Part shown: positions 1 through 4,153 of the stretch, in pieces
Position numbering within the stretch: position 1 is the first letter of the stretch
Layout: every line of letters begins with the position of its first letter
Source: Desulfovibrio desulfuricans
GTDB taxonomy: Bacteria; Desulfobacterota; Desulfovibrionia; Desulfovibrionales; Desulfovibrionaceae
Direction of reading: 5' to 3'
DNA: 6,300 nucleotides
Assembly (NCBI GenBank): GCA_003251995.1
Contig: QKDT01000310.1
Location: 1 to 6,300, forward strand
Translations under genes and position numbers: made by a program
The notes under the pieces: model-generated
What the model saw: the letters and a program-made list of their open reading frames with translations, nothing else
Told to the model about the DNA's origin: nothing
The model's database searches: none

Positions 1-1251
1 GCCTACCTGAAGCAGCTTGAAGAAGCCAAGCGCCGCGACCACCGCAAGCTGGGTCGCGAGCTGAACCTCTTTACCTTCAAGGAAGATGTCGCCCCAGGCA
101 TGGTCTTTTGGTTGCCCAGAGGCATGATGGTGCGTACCATTCTTGAAGACTTCTGGCGGCGCGAGCACCTCAAGCGCGGGTACGAAATCGTGCAGGGGCC
201 GCAGTTGCTGCGCGTGGAAACGTGGCAGAAATCGGGCCACTACGACCACTACCGCGAAAACATGTATTTTACCAAGATTGAAGAAGACGCCTACGGCGTC
301 AAGCCCATGAACTGCATCTCGCACATGCTCATTTATGGCAACGAGTTGCACAGTTACCGCGATCTGCCCCAGCGCTATTTTGAACTGGGTGTGGTTCACC
401 GCCACGAAAAGAGCGGCGTGCTGCATGGCCTTTTGCGCGTGCGCCAGTTTACGCAGGATGACGCGCATATTCTGTGCGCGCCCGAGCAGCTTGAAGGCGA
501 AATTCTTGAGGTCATCCATCTTATCCGCGACCTCATGAATCTTTTTGGCTTTCAGTACAAGGTTGCCGTTTCCACCCGTCCCGAAAGCAGCATAGGCACC
601 GACGAGGCTTGGGAACTTGCCACCAACGCGCTGACCAAGGCTGTTGAAAAGGCCGGGCTGCCCTACGAGATCAACGAGGGCGACGGCGCGTTTTACGGGC
701 CAAAAATTGACGTCCGCCTGCTTGACTGCATTGGTCGCGAATGGCAATGCTCGACTATTCAGGTTGATTTTACGCTGCCGGAACGTTTTGACCTCACCTA
801 TGTGGGGCAGGACGGTGAACGGCATCGCCCGGTCATGGTTCACCGGGCCATCATGGGTTCGCTCGAGCGGTTCATCGGCATTCTTGTTGAAAACTTTGCC
901 GGCGCGCTGCCCACATGGCTTGCGCCTGAACAGGCCCGCCTGCTTACGGTGACGGAAGCTGGTGACGAGGCCACCCTGAAGATGTGTGAAGAGCTGAAGG
1001 CGATGGGCATTCGCGCCACCGTCGATACGCGCAACGAAAAACTTGGTTTCAAGGTGCGCGAGGCGCAGCTTGCCAAGGTTCCGTATATTCTGGTGGTGGG
1101 GGAAAAAGAAGTGCAGGCGGGCGGCGCCAATGTGCGCCTGCGCAGTGGGGACAATCTGGGGCTCAAATCCGTTGCGGAAATCGCCGCGTTGATCCGGGCG
1201 GACGCCGAAGAGCCTTTCAAACAAGGAGGGATGCGCTATAGCTTCGCCTAA
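1..1251 (+). CDS. thrS: Threonine--tRNA ligase, C-terminal 416 residues (5' end outside window)
   Basis: Class II synthetase that activates threonine with ATP and charges tRNA-Thr in the cytoplasm. The frame is open from base 1, so the gene begins upstream. The visible part begins at the linker with EEAKRRDHRKLG, just before the catalytic core. The three zinc/threonine-binding ligands of the family are present: Cys105 (in KPMNC), His156 (in QDDAHI) and His281 (in VMVHRA). Their spacing matches E. coli Cys334, His385 and His511, implying about 229 missing residues (TGS and editing domains) and a full length near 645. Motif 2 is RYFELGVVHRHEKSG and motif 3 is GSLERFIGILVE. The anticodon-binding domain occupies roughly the last 110 residues (DTRNEKLGFKVREAQ, then VPYILVVGEKE). 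The gene looks intact. Its last codons carry the Shine-Dalgarno of infC and probably overlap the infC start. Identification is certain; only the true start is unseen. Confidence 0.98.
   Translation, partial: AYLKQLEEAKRRDHRKLGRELNLFTFKEDVAPGMVFWLPRGMMVRTILEDFWRREHLKRGYEIVQGPQLLRVETWQKSGHYDHYRENMYFTKIEEDAYGVKPMNCISHMLIYGNELHSYRDLPQRYFELGVVHRHEKSGVLHGLLRVRQFTQDDAHILCAPEQLEGEILEVIHLIRDLMNLFGFQYKVAVSTRPESSIGTDEAWELATNALTKAVEKAGLPYEINEGDGAFYGPKIDVRLLDCIGREWQCSTIQVDFTLPERFDLTYVGQDGERHRPVMVHRAIMGSLERFIGILVENFAGALPTWLAPEQARLLTVTEAGDEATLKMCEELKAMGIRATVDTRNEKLGFKVREAQLAKVPYILVVGEKEVQAGGANVRLRSGDNLGLKSVAEIAALIRADAEEPFKQGGMRYSFA
1223..1229 (+). promoter_or_regulatory. Strong Shine-Dalgarno for infC, inside thrS
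   Basis: AAGGAGG lies within the last codons of thrS. It is 8 nt from an AUA at 1238-1240 that is in the infC frame, but 23 nt from the first infC-frame ATG at 1253. The ATG at 1231 is only 1 nt away and is in the thrS frame, so this site cannot serve it. No other Shine-Dalgarno-like sequence is seen between 1230 and 1252. The site therefore decides the infC start in favour of AUA. Confidence 0.8.
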
Positions 1252-1783
1252 TATGAGATTCCGTCGCGACATGCCGCAGGACGGCGTGCGTCGCAACGAG
1301 ATGATCCGCGCGCGTGAAGTGCGCGTGATCGCCGCCGATGGCGAGCAGCTTGGAATTCTGCAACGCAACGATGCTATTGACCGGGCCAAAGAAGCCGGCA
1401 TGGATCTTGTGGAAGTGGCCTCCACTTCGGAGCCGCCCGTTTGTCGCATAATGGACTACGGTAAGTTCAAGTACGAGCAGCAGAAAAAGAAGCAGGAAGC
1501 CAAAAAGCGGCAGGCCGTGGTGCAGATTAAGGAAATCAAGGTTCGCCCCAAGACGGACGACCACGATTATGAAACCAAAGTCCGCCACATCCGCCGTTTT
1601 CTTGAAGAGGGTGACCGCTGCAAGATCACGGTGTTTTTCAGAGGCCGCGAAATTGTGCATAAGGATCGCGGTATGGCCATTCTTGAACGGGTTGTGCAAG
1701 ACCTGGCGGATATCGCCAAGGTTGATCAGGAAGCCCGCGCCGAAGGCCGCACCTTGCAGATGATGCTGGTGCCCAAGAAGTAG
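1238..1783 (+). CDS. infC: Translation initiation factor IF-3, probable AUA start
   Basis: IF3 binds the 30S subunit, keeps it apart from 50S, and proofreads the start codon and initiator tRNA. The protein shows the two-domain layout. An N-domain contains RAREVRV, GEQLGI and the signature CRIMDYGKFKYE. A Lys/Gln/Glu-rich linker (EQQKKKQEAKKRQ) follows. The C-domain begins QIKEIKVRPKTDDHDY and ends MMLVPKK. The first ATG is at 1253 (176 aa, MRFRRDMPQ), but it lacks a Shine-Dalgarno. An in-frame AUA at 1238 sits 8 nt after AAGGAGG and gives 181 aa (MASPNMRFRR), overlapping thrS by 14 nt. infC genes are known for AUU-type starts (AUU in E. coli, AUC in Myxococcus), which IF3 itself rejects, giving autogenous control. 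An AUA start fits that scheme. If the AUA reading is wrong, the gene is 1253-1783. Confidence 0.95.
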   Translation: MASPNMRFRRDMPQDGVRRNEMIRAREVRVIAADGEQLGILQRNDAIDRAKEAGMDLVEVASTSEPPVCRIMDYGKFKYEQQKKKQEAKKRQAVVQIKEIKVRPKTDDHDYETKVRHIRRFLEEGDRCKITVFFRGREIVHKDRGMAILERVVQDLADIAKVDQEARAEGRTLQMMLVPKK

Positions 1784-1910
1784 CAGCAGACCGGCTGTGC
1801 GGGGAATGTGATTTTTCCCTTGCGTGGTTCGGTGCTTTGGGGCATTATGCCCTTCCCTCGGTGCGCCCGTTAAACGGCGTCCGTGTGAATATGTTTTTAA
1901 GGAGTACGCC
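1784..1910 (+). promoter_or_regulatory. infC-rpmI spacer with two small hairpins, possible L20-responsive leader
   Basis: This is a 127-nt non-coding spacer. Two short hairpins can be drawn: GGGCA (1840-1844) with TGCCC (1848-1852) around TTA, and CCGT (1867-1870) with ACGG (1874-1877) around TAA. The second extends by GCG/CGT after a one-base bulge and ends 17 nt before the rpmI Shine-Dalgarno. In E. coli and Bacillus the L20 protein represses rpmI-rplT through RNA structure in the leader before rpmI. The position is right, but no specific L20-binding fold could be recognised here. No convincing promoter or intrinsic terminator was seen. Confidence 0.35.
1898..1904 (+). promoter_or_regulatory. 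Shine-Dalgarno of rpmI
   Basis: TAAGGAG lies 6 nt before the ATG at 1911. It fixes the rpmI start there and excludes the in-frame upstream ATG at 1824, which would add 29 residues absent from the L35 family. Confidence 0.85.
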
Positions 1911-2108
1911 ATGCCCAAGATCAAAACCCGGCGTTCCGCCGCCAAGCGTTTTTCGCAGACTGGCAGCGGCAAGTTCAAGCGTCGCCGCCAGAACTTGCGC
2001 CACATTCTGACCAAGAAGGCCGCCAGCCGCAAAATGCGTTTGGGTCAGTCCACCACCGTGGATCAGACCAATGAGAAGGCTGTGCGCCGGATGCTGCCCA
2101 ACGGCTAG
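1911..2108 (+). CDS. rpmI: 50S ribosomal protein L35
   Basis: A small, very basic large-subunit ribosomal protein of 65 aa, which is the usual bacterial L35 length. It begins MPKIKTRRSAAKRF, the family signature. It continues with TGSGKFKRRRQNLRHILTKK, which packs into 23S rRNA, and ends near VRRMLPNG. The start is set by TAAGGAG 6 nt upstream. The open frame extends further upstream, but that part has no L35 similarity. The last 12 nt of the coding region (through TA of the TAG stop) are duplicated in tandem just after, giving an in-frame second PNG and a TAA stop at 2118-2120. The gene lies between infC and rplT as in most bacteria, but the 327-nt gap to rplT is unusually long, since the two are commonly close together. 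Identification is secure. Confidence 0.97.
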   Translation: MPKIKTRRSAAKRFSQTGSGKFKRRRQNLRHILTKKAASRKMRLGQSTTVDQTNEKAVRRMLPNG

Positions 2109-2119
2109 CCCAACGGCTA
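2096..2119 (+). repeat. 12-nt perfect tandem duplication at the rpmI 3' end
   Basis: GCCCAACGGCTA occurs twice head to tail (2096-2107 and 2108-2119). The first copy encodes the C-terminal Pro-Asn-Gly and two bases of the TAG stop. The second copy repeats this in frame and is followed by A, forming a TAA stop. Reading through the TAG would add only four residues (the TAG-decoded residue plus PNG). Confidence 0.9.
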
Positions 2120-2130
2120 ATTTGCTTGTC

Positions 2131-2235
2131 TTTTTGCTTGCTGACTGCGGCAGCCTACACGGGCGCGCCTCGGTCACATAGATTGCTATGCTCCGCTTCG
2201 GCGCGCCGCTTGGCTTTCTTGCCAGCAAGTAAAAA
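2131..2235. repeat. 105-nt interrupted palindrome, candidate REP/MITE-like intergenic repeat
   Basis: The ends form a 13-bp stem, TTTTTGCTTGCTG (2131-2143) with CAGCAAGTAAAAA (2223-2235), containing one G-U pair. Nested inside are two copies of GGCGCGCC (2162-2169 and 2200-2207) and an apical hairpin CATAG-ATTG-CTATG (2177-2190). Outside the stem, ATTTGC (2120-2125) and GCAAAT (2242-2247) are also complementary. There is no coding capacity. The T-run is on the 5' side and the A-run on the 3' side, so it is not a standard terminator for either strand. The nested symmetry in a spacer is typical of dispersed palindromic elements or of a structured untranslated region. Whether it recurs in the genome cannot be seen here. 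Confidence 0.6.
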
Positions 2236-2268
2236 TCCTGCGCAAATCACAGATTCTGTGATGCAGGA
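2236..2268 (+). repeat. Second inverted repeat abutting the 105-nt palindrome
   Basis: ATCACAG (2246-2252) and CTGTGAT (2256-2262) are perfect complements around a 3-nt loop. Outside them TCCTGC (2236-2241) pairs with GCAGGA (2263-2268), leaving GCAA as a 5' bulge. This gives a 13-bp hairpin starting on the base after the larger palindrome ends. No T-run follows, so it is not an intrinsic terminator. It may be an RNA structure in the rpmI-rplT transcript or a protein-binding dyad. Confidence 0.6.
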
Positions 2269-2301
2269 GTGCGAATTCTGACGGGAAAAGGTAATTCAGC
2301 G

Positions 2302-2336
2302 CGATGCTACGGCATCGGCGGCGCATGCGGAGCCGC
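2302..2336 (+). other. Two small consecutive hairpins in the rpmI-rplT spacer
   Basis: CGATGC (2302-2307) and GCATCG (2312-2317) pair around TACG. This gives a C(UACG)G loop, a member of the exceptionally stable UNCG tetraloop class. Directly after it, GCGGC (2318-2322) and GCCGC (2332-2336) can form a second short stem. Both are too far from rplT to block its ribosome site directly. They support the view that this spacer is a folded RNA and not unstructured filler. Confidence 0.45.
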
Positions 2337-2386
2337 GACTGACGTTCAATCCGTATCTCTCATCTGAGAGCCAGGAGTTTTTTACG

Positions 2387-2427
2387 CTCCCCAACGGGCA
2401 TTCCTCCGCCTAGTTGGGAGAAGGAGG
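2387..2427 (+). promoter_or_regulatory. Structure that can hide the rplT Shine-Dalgarno (candidate L20 operator)
   Basis: CCCAAC (2390-2395) pairs with GTTGGG (2413-2418), extended by CT/AG across one bulged C. The loop of this stem contains CCTCC (2403-2407). CCTCC is perfectly complementary to GGAGG (2423-2427), the core of the rplT Shine-Dalgarno. The two pairings either alternate or form an H-type pseudoknot. The 2-4 nt linker after the first stem makes simultaneous full pairing tight. L20 is known to repress translation by binding structured mRNA, including a pseudoknot in E. coli, which makes this a plausible operator. The L20 role is inferred. Confidence 0.5.
2421..2427 (+). promoter_or_regulatory. 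Shine-Dalgarno of rplT
   Basis: AAGGAGG lies 8 nt before the ATG at 2436 and sets the rplT start. Its GGAGG core can be masked by the upstream CCTCC at 2403-2407. Confidence 0.9.
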
Positions 2428-2435
2428 CAACGCAA

Positions 2436-2789
2436 ATGCGTGTGAAGAGAGGTCTTGCAAGTCATCGTCGTCATAAAAAATATTTGAGCGCAGCCAAAGG
2501 CTTTCGTGGCGGTCGCAGCCGTTTGTACCGCACCGCGCGTGAGGCTGTGGAACGCTCGATGCAGTATTCCTATGTGGGCCGCAAGCAGAGGAAACGCGAT
2601 TTCCGCACTCTGTGGATTCTCCGCATCAACGCCGGCGCGCGTCTGAGCGGTCTTTCCTACAGCCGCTTCATGCACGGCCTCAAGCAGGCTGGCATTGAAC
2701 TGAACCGTAAGGTTCTGGCTGACCTTGCCGTGTATCACAAGGACGACTTCGCCAAGATCGTCGATCTGGCCAAGGCCGCTCTGAAGTAA
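2436..2789 (+). CDS. rplT: 50S ribosomal protein L20
   Basis: A 117-aa basic protein essential for early 50S assembly, and in studied bacteria the autoregulator of its own rpmI-rplT transcript. It begins MRVKRGLASHRRHKKYL, the standard L20 N-terminus that threads into 23S rRNA. The family signature runs through residues 51-65 (QRKRDFRTLWILRIN). The globular C-terminal half follows (SYSRFMHGLKQAGIELNRK, then a tail ending DLAKAALK). The C-terminal domain is the part known to bind the mRNA operator in E. coli. The length equals the family norm. The start is supported by AAGGAGG 8 nt upstream. A long structured spacer separates it from rpmI, and a strong terminator lies about 100 nt downstream, so it probably ends the ribosomal-protein transcription unit. 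Confidence 0.98.
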   Translation: MRVKRGLASHRRHKKYLSAAKGFRGGRSRLYRTAREAVERSMQYSYVGRKQRKRDFRTLWILRINAGARLSGLSYSRFMHGLKQAGIELNRKVLADLAVYHKDDFAKIVDLAKAALK

Positions 2790-2796
2790 GAGTGGC

Positions 2797-2870
2797 GCTC
2801 CCCGCGCCGGAGGGTAACCTCCTGGCAGCGACGCCTGTGCCGTAAAGGGTGCAGCGCGGCTTGCGGGAGC
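2797..2870 (+). other. Folded 3' untranslated region of rplT, with GNRA-capped hairpin
   Basis: GGAGG (2809-2813) and CCTCC (2818-2822) pair perfectly around GTAA, a GNRA tetraloop. GGCA (2824-2827) and TGCC (2838-2841) can form a second stem. GCTCCCCGC (2797-2805) and GCGGGAGC (2863-2870) can close the whole region, with one bulged C. No known riboswitch or small RNA was recognised. It may stabilise the 3' end of the rplT mRNA together with the terminator that follows. Confidence 0.35.
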
Positions 2871-2890
2871 GGGGCCTTGCATGGTATAAG
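2861..2890 (+). promoter_or_regulatory. Weak candidate sigma70-type promoter for pheS
   Basis: TTGCGG (2861-2866) and TATAAG (2885-2890) are separated by 18 nt. The -10 element is good and the -35 element poor. Transcription would begin near 2896-2898, inside the 5' arm of the downstream terminator, so transcripts from here would lack half of that stem and could read into pheS. This is prediction by eye only. Confidence 0.3.
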
Positions 2891-2932
2891 GCGCGGGCGG
2901 TGCACAAGCGCCGTCCGCGCCTTGATTTTTTT
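2888..2932 (+). terminator. Strong intrinsic terminator after rplT
   Basis: A 16-bp stem is formed by AAGGCGCGGGCGGTGC (2888-2903) and GCGCCGTCCGCGCCTT (2908-2923). It has two G-U pairs and an ACAA loop, and is followed by GA and seven T residues (2926-2932). This is the best terminator in the window. It should end most transcription of infC-rpmI-rplT before pheS, implying a separate promoter or partial read-through for pheST. Confidence 0.9.
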
Positions 2933-2936
2933 GTGT

Positions 2937-2954
2937 CGCCGGGTAATGCCGGCG
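2937..2954 (+). other. Small hairpin in the pheS leader
   Basis: CGCCGG (2937-2942) and CCGGCG (2949-2954) are perfect complements around a 6-nt loop, GTAATG. It begins 5 nt after the T-run of the terminator. It is probably part of the folded pheS leader; no specific function can be assigned. Confidence 0.45.
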
Positions 2955-2969
2955 GGCAGGGCGAATTCA

Positions 2970-3060
2970 TGCCGTGAGGATGCGCAGCAAAAACGGCAGT
3001 GCGTTCGGCAGGGCAGGGTCTGTTGGCCTTGATCATGCCAGGTTGCCGTTTTTTCTTTTT
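2970..3060 (+). promoter_or_regulatory. Attenuator-like switch and second terminator before pheS
   Basis: AAAAACGGCA (2989-2998) pairs with TGCCGTTTTT (3044-3053), and the T-rich tract TTTTTTCTTTTT continues to 3060. This makes a terminator stem around a 45-nt loop that itself can fold (AGGGTC 3015-3020 with GGCCTT 3025-3030). The same ACGGCA (2993-2998) can instead pair with an upstream TGCCGT (2970-2975), which would prevent the terminator. One sequence flanked by two copies of its complement is the layout of transcription attenuation, and pheST is attenuation-controlled in E. coli through a Phe-rich leader peptide. No Phe-rich leader lies before the stem here, and no T-box motif was recognised, so the sensed signal is unknown. 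Confidence 0.55.
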
Positions 3061-3080
3061 CGCGCCTCCCTTAACAAAAA

Positions 3081-3095
3081 GCCGCGCCGCGCGGC
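3081..3095. other. GC-rich hairpin just before the pheS ribosome site
   Basis: GCCGCG (3081-3086) and CGCGGC (3090-3095) pair perfectly around CCG. The stem ends 3 nt before the GGGA that is the only Shine-Dalgarno-like sequence for pheS. On the minus strand it is followed by TTTTTGTTAA and would look like an intrinsic terminator, but no minus-strand gene exists here. Confidence 0.4.
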
Positions 3096-3110
3096 ATTGG
3101 GATATCCGCT

Positions 3111-4148
3111 ATGGATCTGATTTCTGCACTGGAAAGCCTGGTTCCCGAACTTGAAAAAGGTCTGGGCCAGGCTTCTTCGTTGGATGCCCTTGAGGCTTTG
3201 CGCGTGGATGTTCTTGGTCGCAAGGGCCGTATAGCCCAGATCATGGCCCAGTTGCCCTCGCTGGCCCCGGCAGAGCGCCCCGCCGTGGGGCAGACCGCCA
3301 ACAGCGTGAAAGAACGCTGCAATGCCCTGTTTGAATCCCGCAAGGCTGCTCTTGAAGCCGGGCGCGAGGCTGAGGCCCTGCGCCGCTTTGACCCATCCAT
3401 CCCCGGTCGCGCCCCTTGGCGCGGCAGCCTGCACCCCACCACCCTGGTGATGGAAGAAATCTGCCAGATCTTTCAGGGGCTGGGCTTTGACATTGCCTCC
3501 GGCCCGGAAGTGGAAATCGACTACTACAATTTTGAAGCCCTGAACATGCCGCCCGAGCATCCTGCCCGCGACATGCAGGATACCCTGTATGTCACCGAAA
3601 AGGTGCTCATGCGCACGCACACCTCGCCCGTGCAGGCCCGTACCATGCTGGCGCGCAAGCCTCCTCTTGCTGTGGTCGCCCCTGGCAAGGTGTATCGGCG
3701 CGACAGCGACCTGACCCACACCCCCATGTTTCATCAGATTGAAGGTCTTATGGTGGGCGAGGGCATCAGCATGGCTCACTTGCGTGGCACGCTTACCGCC
3801 TTTGTGCGCGCAGTTTTTGGTGCAGAAACCCAGGTGCGCTTCCGCCCCAGCTTCTTTCCCTTTACCGAGCCTTCGGCAGAAGTGGACATCTCCTGCTGCA
3901 TGTGTGGCGGCAAGGGCCACATCGGCGACGCGCCCTGCCGCGTGTGCAAGACCACGGGCTGGGTTGAAATTCTTGGCTGCGGCATGGTTGACCCCGCAGT
4001 GTTTGAGTCCGTGGGTTACCCGGCTGACGTAAGCGGCTTTGCCTTTGGCATGGGCGTGGAACGCGTGACCATGCTTAAATACGGTATCGGGGATCTGCGT
4101 ATGTTTTTTGAAAACGATGTGCGCTTCCTTGGACAGTTTGCCCGGTAG
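3111..4148 (+). CDS. pheS: Phenylalanine--tRNA ligase alpha subunit
   Basis: Catalytic subunit of the cytoplasmic alpha2-beta2 PheRS, which charges tRNA-Phe. It has 345 aa against about 327 in E. coli. Residues 1-90 form the N-terminal coiled coil that grips tRNA (VDVLGRKGRIAQIM at 32-45). The class II core follows: motif 1 around 125-153 (GFDIASGPEVEIDYYNFEAL), motif 2 at 193-212 (KVYRRDSDLTHTPMFHQIEG), FRPSFFPFTEPSAEVD at 244-259, and motif 3 at 309-326 (GFAFGMGVERVTMLKYGI). An insertion at 262-279 carries two CxxC pairs (C262/C265, C276/C279), a zinc-knuckle-like element found in many bacterial PheS but absent from E. coli. The start at 3111 fits the family N-terminus. Only a weak GGGA (3099-3102) precedes it by 8 nt, so initiation may be inefficient or controlled by the structured leader. 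The beta subunit follows after one intervening gene. Confidence 0.97.
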   Translation: MDLISALESLVPELEKGLGQASSLDALEALRVDVLGRKGRIAQIMAQLPSLAPAERPAVGQTANSVKERCNALFESRKAALEAGREAEALRRFDPSIPGRAPWRGSLHPTTLVMEEICQIFQGLGFDIASGPEVEIDYYNFEALNMPPEHPARDMQDTLYVTEKVLMRTHTSPVQARTMLARKPPLAVVAPGKVYRRDSDLTHTPMFHQIEGLMVGEGISMAHLRGTLTAFVRAVFGAETQVRFRPSFFPFTEPSAEVDISCCMCGGKGHIGDAPCRVCKTTGWVEILGCGMVDPAVFESVGYPADVSGFAFGMGVERVTMLKYGIGDLRMFFENDVRFLGQFAR

Positions 4149-4153
4149 GCGCC

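Noticed and set aside
1824..1910. Upstream ATG giving a 94-aa version of L35
   Set aside because: The added 29 residues do not fit the L35 family, and a good Shine-Dalgarno precedes the ATG at 1911.
1217..2032. 271-aa open frame on the minus strand
   Set aside because: It spans infC and rpmI in antisense and has no motif. The + strand genes are certain.
2246..2262. CRP/FNR-type operator in ATCACAG-ATT-CTGTGAT
   Set aside because: The half sites are in inverted order (TCACA then TGTGA, where CRP has TGTGA then TCACA) with the wrong spacing, and it lies inside an operon.
2357..2383. CTCTC-ATCT-GAGAG hairpin plus six T as an intrinsic terminator before rplT
   Set aside because: The stem is only 5 bp and seven bases separate it from the T-run, so it does not have terminator form.
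2382..2882. 166-aa open frame on the minus strand over rplT
   Set aside because: It is a shadow of rplT and its flanks, with no supporting ribosome site or family resemblance.
3011..3040. T-box antiterminator in the pheS leader
   Set aside because: The GGGTCTGTTGGCC stretch only loosely recalls the T-box core. The conserved T-box sequence and specifier stem could not be identified.
3033..3920. 295-aa open frame on the minus strand
   Set aside because: It is antisense to pheS and its leader. The + strand protein is an unmistakable PheS; the minus frame shows no family motif.
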